The notes below the pieces were generated by a model. That model did not search any database, had not been told where the DNA came from, and worked only from the letters and a program-made list of their open reading frames with translations. 64,000 nt of DNA from Prosapia bicincta (Eukaryota; Arthropoda; Insecta; Hemiptera; Cercopidae). Positions 24,866-36,015 of the stretch are shown piece after piece (position 1 is the stretch's first letter; every line of letters starts with the position of its first letter). The position numbers and the translations under genes are program-made. The stretch lies in assembly GCA_036971475.1 (NCBI GenBank), contig JBAIZL010000005.1:67506155-67570154 (forward strand), written 5' to 3'.

Positions 24866-26689
24866 TTAAGTCAAAGCTATTCCCTTATCTAGTGCTCTTT
24901 CCGCCGTGTTGTCACTCGTCAGCAAACTTTGTTGAACCAAAGCTATTCCCTTATCTATTGTTATTACCCATGTGTTGTCACTCGTCAGAAAACTTATTTG
25001 AACCAAAGCTATTCCCCTATCCAGTGTTATTTCCCCTGTGTTGTCACTCGTTAAGAAAACGTATTTGAACCAAAGCTATTCCCCTATCCAGTGTTCTTTC
25101 CCCTTTGTTGTCACTCGTCATATTTTGTTGAACCAAAGCTATTCCCTTACCTAGTTTTCTTTCCCTTGTGTTGTCACTCGTCAGAAAACTTTGTTGAACC
25201 AAAGCTATTCCCTTATCTATTGTTATTACCACTGTGTTGCCACTCATCAGAAAACTTTGTTGAACCGAAGCTATTCCCTTATCTATTGTTATTACCCCTG
25301 TGTTGCCACTCATCAGAAATCTTTGTTGAACCAAAGCTATTCCCTTATCTATTGTTATTACCACTGTGTTGCCACTCATCAGAAAACTTTGTTGAACCAA
25401 AGCTATTCCCTTATCTATTGTTATTACCACTGTGTTGCCACTCATCAGAAAACTTTGTTGAACCAAAGCTATTCCCTTATCTATTGTTATTACCCCTGTG
25501 CTGTCACTCATCAGAAAACTTATTTGAACAGAAACTATTCATCTATCCAGTGTTCTTTCCCCTGGGTTGTCACTCGTCATATTTTGTTGAAGCAAAGCTA
25601 TTCCCTTATCTAGTGTTCTTTTCCCCTTGTTGTCACTCGTCAAAAAACTTATTTGAACCAAAGATATCCCCCTATCCAGTGTTATTTCCCCTTTGTTGTC
25701 ACTCGTCAGAAATCTTTGTTTAACCAAAGCTATTTCCTTTTCCAGTGTTATTTCCCCTGTGTTTTCACTCGCCAGAAAACTTGGTTGGACCAAAGCTATT
25801 CCCTTATCTATTGTTATTACCCATGTGTTGTCACTCCTCAGAAAACTTATTTGAACCAAAGCTATTCCCCTATCCAGTGTTCTTTCCCCTTTGTTGTAAC
25901 TCGTCATATTTTGTTGAACGAAAGCTATTCCCTTATCTATTGTTATTACCACTGTGTTGCCACTCATCAGAAAACTTTGTTGAACCAAAGCTATTCCCTT
26001 ATCTATTGTTATTACCCCTGTGTTTTCACTCGTCAGAAAACTTTGTTGAACCAAAGCTATTCACTTATCTATTGTTATTACCACTGTGTTACCACTCGTC
26101 AGAAAAATTTGTTGAACCAAAGCTATTCCCTTATCTATTGTTATTACCACTGTGTTGCCACTCATCAGAAAACTTTGTTGAACCAAAGCTATTCCCTTAT
26201 CTATTGTTATTACCCCTGTGTTGTCACTCGTCAGAAAACTTTGTTGAACCAAAGCTATTCCCTTATCTATTGTTATTACCCCTGTGCTGTCACTCGTCAG
26301 AAAACTTATTTGAACCAAAACTATTCCTCTATCCAGTGTTCTTTCCCCTGGGTTGTCACTCGTCATATTTTGTTGAAGCAAAGCTATTCCCTTATCTAGT
26401 GTTCTTTTCCCCTTGTTGTCACTCGTCAAAAAACTTATTTGAACCAAAGATATCCCCCTATCCAGTATTATTTCCCCTTTGTTGTCACTCATCAGAAATC
26501 TTTGTTGAACCAAAGCTATTTCCTTTTCCAGTGTTATTTCCCCTGTGTTTTCACTCGCCAGAAAACTTTGTTGGACCAAAGCTATTCCCTTATCTAGTGT
26601 ATTTCCCCTGGGTTGTCACTCGCCATAAAACTTTGTTGGACCAAAGCTATTCCCTTATCTAGTGTCTTTCCGCTAGGTTGACGCATGTC
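24866..26689. repeat. 66-bp minisatellite, subfamily A, about 27 heterogeneous copies
   Basis: The unit is built on GAACCAAAGCTATTCCCTTA, a TATTGTTATTACC or AGTGTTCTTTCCC middle, and TTGTCACTCGTCAGAAAAC. Several copies are 3-6 bp shorter (the CGTCATATTTTG type). A block of variant units at about 25513-25808 recurs at 26303-26600. Because 66 is 22 codons, several frames on both strands stay open for 150-300 codons (FVEPKLFPYLLLLPLCCHSS on plus, VITIDKGIALVQQSFL on minus). I regard these as artefacts. Confidence 0.96.
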
Positions 26690-27720
26690 ACAACAACATT
26701 GTATCTAGCTAATGTCCTTTCTCCGTGTAGTCACTCATCAGAAACATTTTTATGAAACAAATTCATTCCCTATCTATTGTTATTTTCTCCGTGAAGTCAC
26801 TCGTAACACAAACTTTGTAGAAACAATGTTATACCTTTAGCTAACGTTTTTTCTCCGTGAAGTCACTCGTAACACAAACTTTGTAGAAACAATGTTATAC
26901 CTTTAGCTAACGTTTTTTCTCCGTGAAGTCACTCGTAACACAAACTTTGTAGAAACAATGTTATACCTTTAGCTAACGTTTTTTCTCCGTGAAGTCACTC
27001 GTAACAGAAACTTTGTAGAAACAATGTTATACCTTTAGCTAACGTTTTTTCTCCGTGAAGTCACTCGTAACACAAACTTTGTAGAAACAATGTTATACCT
27101 TTAGCTAACGTTTTTTCTCCGTGAAGTCACTCGTAACACAAACTTTGTAGAAACAATGTTATACCTTTAGCTAACGTTTTTTCTCCGTGAAGTCACTCGT
27201 AACAGAAACTTTGTAGAAACAATGTTATACCTTTAGCTAACGTTTTTTCTCCGTGAAGTCACTCGTAACAGAAACTTTGTAGAAACAATGTTATACCTTT
27301 AGCTAACGTTTTTTCTCCGTGAAGTCACTCGTAACACAAACTTTGTAGAAACAATGTTATACCTTTAGCTAACGTTTTTTCTCCGTGAAGTCACTCGTAA
27401 CACAAACTTTGTAGAAACAATGTTATACCTTTAGCTAACGTTTTTTCTCCGTGAAGTCACTCGTAACACAAACTTTGTAGAAACAATGTTATACCTTAAG
27501 CTAACGTTTTTTCTCCGTGAAGTCACTCGTAACACAAACTTTGTAGAAACAATGTTATACCTTTAGCTAACGTTTTTTCTCCGTGAAGTCACTCGTAACA
27601 CAAACTTTGTAGAAACAATGTTATACCTTTAGCTAACGTTTTTTCTCCGTGAAGTCACTCGTAACACAAACTTTGTTCAAACAACGTTATTGGCTTATCT
27701 AATGTCATATACTTTGTGAC
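26690..27720. repeat. 66-bp minisatellite, subfamily B, at least 14 near-identical copies
   Basis: CTCCGTGAAGTCACTCGTAA recurs every 66 bp from 26787 to 27645. The period and shared words (CACTCGT, ACTTTGT, CTATTCC/GTTATACC) show it is related to subfamily A. Copies differ mainly by AACACAAAC versus AACAGAAAC. Transitional and degenerate units lie at both ends (26690-26786, 27660-27780). Confidence 0.96.
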
Positions 27721-29461
27721 GTCCTACGTTAAAGTACCACTTTTATAAACAACTTTACTTCCTTATCTAATGTTTTCTCATCTTTTTCTTTTTAAAACTC
27801 AATCGTAGGTATTTAAAAACTTAGGGAGAAATAGTTAAGTGAAAAAGTGCCTTTGATATAATGCATCAGATGTTAGTGAGAATAAATTTTACTAACGTAA
27901 GAAGCTAGAGACACATTTGTTTTATTTATTTTGATAAAAAAATAAACGGCTTAAAAATAACAAACGTAAGAGACGCATAATTTGATTAATACAACTTTAG
28001 TTACTTTGGTACTATGCAACGATAATGACGGGCACTGATAATTTAAAGTAAAATTATAAGAATCCAACAGCAGCTAAACATTTTGTTATGGTAATTGCCA
28101 TCGAATAATCGTAACTAATCTAATTTTTAAACGTTCTGTCAGCAAATAATTAAAATTACTAGAGAAGACTTGGAGCTGGATTGTCATGAGATGAGGATAT
28201 TATAGGGAAGAAACAATACAAGAGGTCACGGGAAAAACATTAAAATCAGAGTAAAGAAGTCACTACGGAGGAGATAAGATTGTGCCAAGATAAACTGTGA
28301 CATATTCTGTCTGAAAAACTAGTAAAACAAAATGGATGCTGTAAACAAATGAAATGAAGGTAGTAAGAAGGTAACCTAAAACGTCTGTTGGACGGATTAT
28401 TAAGGGAAGTTGTACGGAGTGCAAAATAGGTTTAGTGAAATTGCCAAGGTTCTAAGAGAATACATTGGAATGAAACTCACACATTAGTAGAGTTAGTGGT
28501 GACTGTTACCGGGGTCATGGCTACCCATCACCATGATTCCTTTTTCAGGTTAGAAAACACTTCTTTCCCCTGTTCTCGAGGTTAATTGTAACAGACAAAC
28601 AAGCAACACACGTAATTTACTGTAGAAAGGATAATTTATTTGTAAAGAATTATTGCCGGAGTTTTATTCTAATAAAATTGTCTATATAAAACGCACAATT
28701 TTAGCACTGGGTATTATTTTACTTTCTTGAATTGTTGAATGTTATTTTAACATCCTGAGGCTCAAAAGTTCAAAATACGACCAATTAGTCAAACGATAGT
28801 TTAATTAAAAAGTACAGTATGTGGGTTTGAAGAGCAAGCCTGGTTTTTGTGGAGATCAGTTTTACCTTTAAAGTATAAGGTTTAAACACATACAACAGCA
28901 CATGAAACATGTCTAACAGTTTATTTGTAATCTATAATAATATTCCATATCAAAGTCTCTTAGCTTACACCCAAATGTTTTACAAATAAGTTTACTTTAT
29001 TAGTTTCTAATGTTTTATAAATGCTAAAATTATTAGCTAAATTGTTTTCCAACACCAAACCTTATATACGTAATAGTACAGGGCAAATGTATATGTAATA
29101 GAGATTCTCTCCCTTCAAACACCGACACTTTAACCTCAGCGAAGTTTGTGATTAATCGCAAGTGTAATCGAGCCTACTTCACGACGAGATCATTAGACGT
29201 CTTTGGTGTAATGTGGACATTCATCACCGGTAGAAATTTTGGAGTAACATGTAAACAGTCGACGCACGAATAAGTATATTTAGAACAAGTATGTGTAAGT
29301 ACTAAATTAAAAATATTTTAACAAAATAGTTATCAAAATATCATTAAATTTTCATTTTAATTTTATGTTATTGTTGTTGAGTGAAATGTAGAAATGTTAT
29401 TATATGGTTGTTAATTAAGGGAAATGTGGTATGTAGTTTAGTTTTACTGAACTATAGTAGA
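27721..29461. other. Unique DNA, no gene recognised
   Basis: 28.1-28.6 kb is more balanced in composition and could hold a remnant of a mobile element, but I could not assign it. Confidence 0.4.
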
Positions 29462-31040
29462 CTAAAGAAAAATTATTTTCCCTGGGTCCCGAAATCTTGA
29501 AGACATATTGCCAAGGTAATACTCAACGCCTTCAATATTCCCTGGGTCCCGAAACCTTGAAGACTTATTGCCAAGGTAATACTCAATGCCTTCAATATTC
29601 CCTCGATCCCGAAACCTTGAAGACTTATTGCCAAGGTAATACTCAATGCCTTCAATATTCCCTGGGTCCTGAAACCTTGAAGACTTATTGCCAAGGTAAT
29701 ACTCAATGCCTTCAATATTCCCTGGGTCCCGAAACCTTAAAGACTCATTGCCAAGGTAATACTCAATGCCTTCAATATTCCCTGGGTCCCGAAACCTTGA
29801 AGACTTATTGCCAAGGTAATACTCAATGCCTTCAATATTCCCTCGGTCCCGAAACCTTGAAGACTTATTGCCAAGGTAATACTCAATGCCTTCAATATTC
29901 CCTGGGTCCCGAAACCTTGAAGACTCTTTGCCAAGGCAATACTCAATTCTTTCAATATTCCCTGGATCCCGAAACCTTGAAGACATATTGCCAAGGTAAT
30001 ACTCAACGCCTTCAATATTCCCTGGGTCCCGAAACCTTGAAGACTTATTGCTAAGGTAATACTCAATACCTTCAATATTCCCTGGGTCCCGAAACCTTGA
30101 AGACTTATTGCCAAGGTAATACTCAATGCCTTCAATATTCCCTGGGTCCCGAAACCTTAAAGACTTATTGCCAAGGTAATACTCAATGCCTTCAATATTC
30201 CCTGGGTCCCGAAACCTTGAAGACTTATTGCCAAGGTAATACTCAATGCCTTCAATATTCCCTCGGTCCCGAAACCTTGAAGACTTATTGCCAAGGTAAT
30301 ACTCAATGCCTTCAATATTCCCTGGGTCCCGAAACCTTAAAGACTTATTGCCAAGGTAATACTCAATGCCTTCAATATTCCCTGGGTCCCGAAACCTTGA
30401 AGACTTATTGCCAAGGTAATACTCAATACCTTCAATATTCCCTGGGTCCCGAAACCTTGAAGACTTATTGCCAAGGTAATACTCAATGCCTTCAATATTC
30501 CCTGGGTCCCGAAACCTTGAAGACTTATTGCCAAGGTAATACTCAATACCTTCAATATTCCCTGGGTCCCGAAACCTTGAAGACTTATTGCCAAGGTAAT
30601 ACTCAATGCCTTCAATATTCCCTGGGTCCCGAAACCTTAAAGACTTATTGCCAAGGTAATACTCAATGCCTTCAATATTCCCTGGGTCCCGAAACCTTGA
30701 AGACTCTTTGCCAAGGCAATACTCAATTCTTTCAATATTCCCTGGATCCCGAAACCTTGAAGACTTATTGCCAAGGCAATACTCAATGCCTTCAATATTC
30801 CCTGGGTCCCGAAAACTTGAAGACTTATTGCCAAGGTAATACTCAATGCCTTCAATATTCCCTCGGTCCCGAAACCTTGAAGACTTATTGCCAAGGTAAT
30901 ACTCAATGCCTTCAATATTCCCTGGGTCCCGAAACCTTGAAGACTTATTGCCAAGGTAATACTCAATGCCGTCAATATTAGCTGGGTCCCGAAACCTTGA
31001 AGACTTATTGCCAAGGTAATACTCAATAACTTCAATATTA
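29462..31040. repeat. 60-bp tandem array, about 26 copies
   Basis: The unit is constant at 60 bp, anchored by CCCGAAACCTTGAAGACTTA and TGCCAAGGTAATACTCAATG. A pair of adjacent variant units (GACTCTTTGCCAAGGC, then CTGGATCCCG) at 29921-29990 recurs at 30701-30770, 780 bp away, which suggests block duplication of 13 units. It is open throughout in one minus-strand frame. Confidence 0.97.
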
Positions 31041-31138
31041 GCTGGATCTCGGAACTTTAATTCTTCATAGGTAAAGGTAACATTATTGCCCCCCCCCATC
31101 TTTCCCTGGTTATCGAATCTATAACACTTCATTGACAA
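29462..31138 (-). CDS. 558-codon open frame through the 60-bp array; probably not a gene
   Basis: This is the longest open frame in the window. It starts at an ATG at 31138 in DNA just outside the array, has about 25 unique residues with the stretch GNNVTFTYEELKFRDP, and then runs through some 26 repeats of a 20-residue unit of the type RDPGNIEGIEYYLGNKSSRF to a stop at 29462. There is no signal peptide or known domain. The period is a multiple of three, and the opposite strand is also open over long stretches, so openness is expected without selection. Variation among units includes many amino-acid changes (P/R, Y/C, S/L, K/E/M). I list it only because a repetitive secreted or structural protein cannot be excluded. 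Confidence 0.12.
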   Translation of the reverse strand: MSMKCYRFDNQGKMGGGNNVTFTYEELKFRDPANIEVIEYYLGNKSSRFRDPANIDGIEYYLGNKSSRFRDPGNIEGIEYYLGNKSSRFRDRGNIEGIEYYLGNKSSSFRDPGNIEGIEYCLGNKSSRFRDPGNIERIEYCLGKESSRFRDPGNIEGIEYYLGNKSLRFRDPGNIEGIEYYLGNKSSRFRDPGNIEGIEYYLGNKSSRFRDPGNIEGIEYYLGNKSSRFRDPGNIEGIEYYLGNKSSRFRDPGNIEGIEYYLGNKSLRFRDPGNIEGIEYYLGNKSSRFRDRGNIEGIEYYLGNKSSRFRDPGNIEGIEYYLGNKSLRFRDPGNIEGIEYYLGNKSSRFRDPGNIEGIEYYLSNKSSRFRDPGNIEGVEYYLGNMSSRFRDPGNIERIEYCLGKESSRFRDPGNIEGIEYYLGNKSSRFRDRGNIEGIEYYLGNKSSRFRDPGNIEGIEYYLGNESLRFRDPGNIEGIEYYLGNKSSRFQDPGNIEGIEYYLGNKSSRFRDRGNIEGIEYYLGNKSSRFRDPGNIEGVEYYLGNMSSRFRDPGKIIFL

Positions 31139-31140
31139 CT

Positions 31141-31720
31141 AAATATTTATGTCATATTTCCTTTTCTGGATCCCGAGACTTCAAGGCTTGTAGTTAGACT
31201 TAATGTTGATATCCATCTTCCTAAATCTCGAACTCTCAACTTATCATTAACTATAATGATCTCCTTCTTTTCCAGATCCCGAGACTTCAAGGCTTCGTAG
31301 TTACACTTAATGTTGTTATTAATCTTCCTATATCTCAAATCCTCAATTTATCAATAACTATAATGATCTCTTTATTTTCTGGATCCCGAGACTTCAAGGC
31401 TTTGGTGTTACACTTAATGTTGTTATCCATCTTCCTAAATCTCGAAACCTCAATTTATCAATAACTATAATGATCTCCTTCTTTTCTAGATCTCGAGCCT
31501 TTAAGGCATTGTAGTTATACTTAATGTTGTTATCCATCTCCCTAATTCTTGAATCATCAATTTATCATTAACTATAATGATCTCCTTCTTTTCTGGATCC
31601 CGAGACTCCAAGGCTTTGTAGTTACACTTAATGTTGTTATCCATCTTCCTAAATCTTGAATCATCAATTTATCATTAACTATAATGATCTCCTTCCTGCT
31701 GTGGATCCCGAAACTTCAAA
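31141..31720. repeat. 107-bp tandem array, about 5.5 copies
   Basis: The word TCCCGAGACTTCAAGG (with variants) recurs at 31171, 31277, 31384, 31491, 31598 and 31706, spacing 106-108. The other part of the unit carries ACACTTAATGTTGTTATCCA and TAACTATAATGATCTCCTT. It abuts the 60-bp array and shares its core word. A degraded further unit reaches about 31800. Confidence 0.95.
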
Positions 31721-32383
31721 GGATCATAGCTAATGGTGATGCTAATACCTCCACCCTTTCCTTTGATCTCGAGACATCAACAACGGTACTTAATTGACAG
31801 TTACAATAATGTTATCCTCCATTATAATGGATCTAGAAACATCGTTTGCAATAAAAATACACTTAACCCTGGAGCACAATTTCGTAACACAAATGCACGT
31901 GTAGAATCTTGTTTACCACAATTTTTTATTCAAAGAAATTTGTTTTATAACACCTAAGCATATTTTGGATATATATATATAAGCATATATAAATATATAT
32001 GTATATTATATAGTAAAGAAAATCAGTTTGGATTGGTTATTTCTTTACTTTTCATCGTTACTAGTAAAAATAAAAATAAAAATTGTTAAAGGTGTGATCT
32101 TGCATGCGGTCGTAAGAAGGTCTAATAAAACCGTACATATATTTTAGAACAAAAATTTATTAGAGACATTATTAAGTAAAGTCCATTGGAAATTGTTTAA
32201 ATCTGGGTTGAAAAAAATGCGATATGAAAACAAAAGAAAATGAGTGTGTATCTGATAGGCTATAAAAGAGTTAAGGAACTTCCATATGTATTGTAAACAG
32301 AAAAAAATAATATTAATAAATACAAATATAGATTTAAGGAAAATAATATAAATATACCAAATGGCTAGCATACAGCTAGCCTA
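31721..32383. other. Unique A+T-rich DNA, no gene recognised
   Basis: A decayed array edge to about 31800, a short TA-rich patch at 31968-32010, then nothing identifiable. Confidence 0.45.
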
Positions 32384-32632
32384 TTATTCAGAATGGCATC
32401 TGTCGTTCAACAATGAAATTAATTTTTGGTTGGCAATCCTTGCAATATATTTATAAACAAGCTTGTTCAGGAGCTTGTTGAAAGTACAGCATGACTGAAT
32501 TTTTCCGCCCTTGCTTTTTGGGCAGACCTCGTAGCGACCAGAAGAGCTCTTTACTCTTCTAGAACTCCACTGATACGCTGACACCAGCCTTGAAGTCAAG
32601 TGGTAGACTTTGTAGAGAAGCACATCTAACAA
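32384..32632 (-). pseudogene. Possible piggyBac-type transposase C-terminal fragment
   Basis: The minus-strand frame contains GRYEVCPKSKGGKIQSCCTF followed by NKLLNKLVYKYIARI. PiggyBac transposases end in a cysteine-rich domain with spacing like R-x-C-x-x-C-P-x-K-x-x-x-K-x-x-x-x-C-x-x-C, followed by a basic Cys/His segment. The C-P-K-S-K...K...C-C spacing fits, but some expected cysteines are Y, N or F, as in a decayed copy. The DDE core is not present. The patch is clearly richer in G+C than its surroundings. The assignment rests on a short pattern and could be wrong. Confidence 0.3.
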
Positions 32633-34564
32633 CTGCCTTTACGTCCTTTGAGTAATATTCGTATAAGTACTTTCTCATAAATTGTAAAAATACAGGCACT
32701 AACACGACCAAAATTGTCCTTTCTTCTTAAAAATAATCTATTTTAAAAATATATTTTCCCTAAACCAATATATAATATATGCAAACTAAAATAGTATTTG
32801 GTAAAATATTAGTAATAAACCTAAACAACAATTTCAAATCGAAAGCTACAATCTTTAATCGTTAGAACACGCGTGGGGCGTAACACACCTCAAGGTCACT
32901 TTGGCGATGTATACGAAGAGACTGTGAAACATAAACTAGTTTTTTAAGCGAATAGTGGGAGGAATAATTGAAAGGTCCTGGAAAAATGTCAGTTTAAACA
33001 AAAAACTATGGTTCTTTCTACGGAAAATAGGTGGATTCCACCCCAGCGCGTGTGCTCGAGGGCTAATGATGGCCTTGTACTCGTATTATATCGATCATTG
33101 TTACAAATAAAGATGATTCAACTCCAACTTCTTCGTAAAATGTTCTAAGTACCAAAGAGCCTTGCTAATTATGACAATAAATATATTTTAGAAAAAAAAA
33201 TATTCCATTAAAGTGTGTATGTGTAATACTCAGCAGTAATACAAAAATGTGTTGGATATTTTCGTTAATGTGAGAAATATATACACCAGTGAATAGCACA
33301 AATAATAAATTACTTTTCAAATATTTTTTCCCTGCCTAACCATATCTCAACCACTTGCTGCTATTTATTCGCATTTAATGTGGAATTATAAACTTCTTGA
33401 TTAATAATTAGATTATTATAAGTATATAAAATTCCTAGAATTTTCAAATTATCCTTTGTCGCGTTTCTTAGAACCTCTATCAGTTAGAACGTTTTATGAA
33501 CTCTCATAAAAAAATATTTATTGAAGCTTCCTGCTCATGGACATTCTCCGAAACGCGTCAATGTATAATGTGACAATGCTAAAGAATGACAGATAATTAT
33601 TATACTCAAAATAGGAATACAAATCCTAGCAGAAAAGTAGAAGATTATTAATAAAAACTTCTTAATTCGTTAACTTTATTTTGAAATTTTTATATAAAAT
33701 TTAAATCAAAAGTATAATTGTGTTTGTGTTTCTATGTCAATTTAATATCATCAACAATACTTAAATATCAAGTCGATTTAATTAGCTGGAACAAGTCTGA
33801 TATCTCAAATATTCTCAGATATGAAGCGTCTATATAGAGTTCGGTTTAGTTGTAGGGAACTCATTTTTAAAGAATTAAAATAACTGTTGTTTTTATATCA
33901 ATATTATCAATTATTGGAAACCAAAATATATTAATTTAGTATGGCTATAACTACCTAATGTATGGTTTACTCTATTAATATAATATTTATGTTTATTATA
34001 CCGATTTTGATTTATTATTGTATTATTTATCTTGTATTAGGCTTTTGAAAAGGTTTTTCTATAGAGCCATTTCGAACGTTCAAACAGTGTTTTAAATATA
34101 TTCCTGTTCTCTCACATTCGTGTACCTACATTTTCTTAGCACATACCACTTGATGGCCCAGACGAAGAATACATTACTGACACATTTTCCCTGTATCAGG
34201 ACTACACACACGACATTAGCTGTGAAGGGAAGTGAGTTTATCTATCCTCTTACACGCCATTTATATTCCGGCCAGTCAGAAGGGTTAAAATCTTCTTCAG
34301 ACATCATTAGCCGCTCAACTCATTGAACCAAAGTCACTGCTGCCAAACTAAAGGAGAAGTATATATAAACGCTTCAAAGCCAGGAATAGTTTTTCAAGCA
34401 CAACGGCATTTGAAAATTAAAACAATGCATTAACAGATTTAAAACACTGCTTAAGATAAATCGAAACTCATCTAAAATCGTCGGCGTTGCTCAAATACAA
34501 TAGGACAAAACATTTTTGAGTGGAGATTTTTTTTGACAGATTGAAAGAGGATTATAAATTATTT
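32633..34564. other. Unique A+T-rich DNA with one degenerate tail motif
   Basis: At about 33525-33575 (plus strand) a string ends in TCCGAAACGCGTC, the tail form of the 15.95-kb motif, but its core box is destroyed (CTGCTCATGGA). No gene is recognisable. Confidence 0.45.
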
Positions 34565-36015
34565 TTCAATAATTTGACGTAACGCCTCCCAGTAGAGTCG
34601 AACGGATCTTAAGGAGGCCTGGAGAGATCTGGGAAAGAGAGTAGGGGGTCGCCATGCATTACGCCCCTTTGTCAGAGGGGGCAAGTAGAATCATCAGCAA
34701 TGCCGATCCGGTGCAGATGACCCTGCACATAGTCGCGACCATTGGTATGCAGAATCTGGCAACCGCCTCTATCCGGGATAAATATCTCGAAATCAGACCC
34801 TCAATTACTAGAAACTACTTTTTTTGTAATGTTTGTTACTTTCGCTATATCCCTTCGCTTGCAGGCACTCACCATATCTCAAAATTGGACCCTCGATTAC
34901 TAGAAACTCACATTTTTGTAATTTCTGCTATATCTCTTCGGTTGGAGGCGCTCACCATAGCGTAAATAATATTTTTTGCTGAAATAAGGGAGCATTGGGC
35001 TTTAGGTTGTTTGGCTTCTGCTTCCCTTTTGGCAAGTTCGTCGGTCTTTTAGATTCCTGGCACGCCTACATGGCTGGGAACCCATTGTTAAATGCTACCC
35101 TGCTAATGCGTTTTTGTATTTCCAGACCGCAGTTAATGGTTCTGATACATACTGTGGAGGTATTTGAGGAACGTGCTAATATTGCCGCTTGGGAGTCAAC
35201 GAAGAAAGCTGCGTTATTAGGCTTCCTGTCAGAGTGTAGCAAGGCGGAGGATGCCTCATGGATGGTGCATATCTCCCCATCGAATTTCCTTGTATTGGTA
35301 CCCACCGCTAAGAAGCCACTGAATGCGGTGCAGAACCAACCCGCAGCGGTTGAATTACCCGTCGGTTATATGAACCGTCTTTGTGGATATACAGCCAGCT
35401 GTCAGCAGGGCACTGCGTAGCAACCATCTCTAGGGTATGAGCTTTTAGTGCTTGGGGTGTTGCTGCCGATGTTTTCATACTGAAATCTAGAAGTGTTGCA
35501 GACGTTTTGGGAAGGTCTTGTACAGTAGTAATATAGTTACTGCGGCTCAAATAGTGGCATCTGATATGTGACCCCAGTGTTATGGGCATGACACAAGGGC
35601 GATATCTGTGTCTGGAGACGGCCTATAGACTTCTCAGAAGACTTCATCTACCCTCTTAGCTCGTTCCCAATACGTGACGACACTTTTATCCAGCCTTGCT
35701 GCTAGTGGCTCTACTCCTGTTATAGGGGCGGACTTTGCTGTTCTAGTAATAGTTCTTTTACTACTATTTAGGACAATCTCAAGCCTTGCTAGATTAGAGC
35801 TGCATGCTGTTGACATCTCTTCGCCGTCATAATCCAGAACTGGCCGATTGTAGGATTTTGTGGCTGTCAGTCCTTTTAAGAGGTTTATGTGCTTGTTCCC
35901 TTTATCAGAGGAGTACTTGATGTGGTCTTGCCAACACAGTTTAGTATCCAATGCGACTCTCAGAGGTATTTGGAGAGCTTTGTTTGTGCGAGCGTTTTCC
36001 CGGCATGGTTAATAG
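34565..36015 (-). pseudogene. LINE (non-LTR retrotransposon) ORF2 remnant: RT end, RNase H, C-terminal finger
   Basis: On the minus strand, starting near 36015, the RT C-terminal region reads LDTKLCWQDHIKYSSDK, KHINLLKGLTATK, then YNRPVLDYDGEEMSTACSS and TYWERAKRVD; the piece between TATK and YNRP is deleted. RNase H follows with its acidic residues visible: the DGS of WLYIHKDGS (about 35390), E in ICTIHEA, D in FFVDSQAAI, and WVPSHVGVPG...KTDELAKREAEA (about 34995-35085) with one stop inside. The extreme C-terminus at 34570-34780 keeps DYVQGHLHRIGIADDSTCPL, a zinc-finger-like end. Several stops and frameshifts make it dead. RNase H places it in an RNH-bearing clade (I/LOA-like). The endonuclease and most of the RT are missing, so it is 5'-truncated. 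Confidence 0.85.
34783..34958. repeat. Local duplication of about 90 bp inside the LINE remnant
   Basis: 34783-34873 and 34876-34958 share CAATTACTAGAAACT/CGATTACTAGAAACT, TTTTTGTAAT, GCTATATC and AGGCACTCACC/AGGCGCTCACC in the same order. It lies between the RNase H and the C-terminal finger, so the duplication happened within the element. Confidence 0.8.

Noticed and set aside
24866..26662. Long frames on both strands (up to about 305 codons) over the 66-bp array
   Set aside because: The period is 22 codons and the unit lacks stops in several frames on both strands, so the frames are automatic. No signal, domain or unique flanking coding part.
29497..30981. Plus-strand frames of 185 and 294 codons over the 60-bp array
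   Set aside because: Same cause (60 is a multiple of three), and they overlap the opposite-strand frame completely.
33525..33575. Plus-strand TCCGAAACGCGTC tail-like motif
   Set aside because: The core box is replaced by CTGCTCATGG and stem I does not pair; perhaps a decayed PLE tail but unsupported.
34995..35420. 141-codon plus-strand frame
   Set aside because: It is the antisense of the LINE RNase H region, whose catalytic motifs read on the minus strand.
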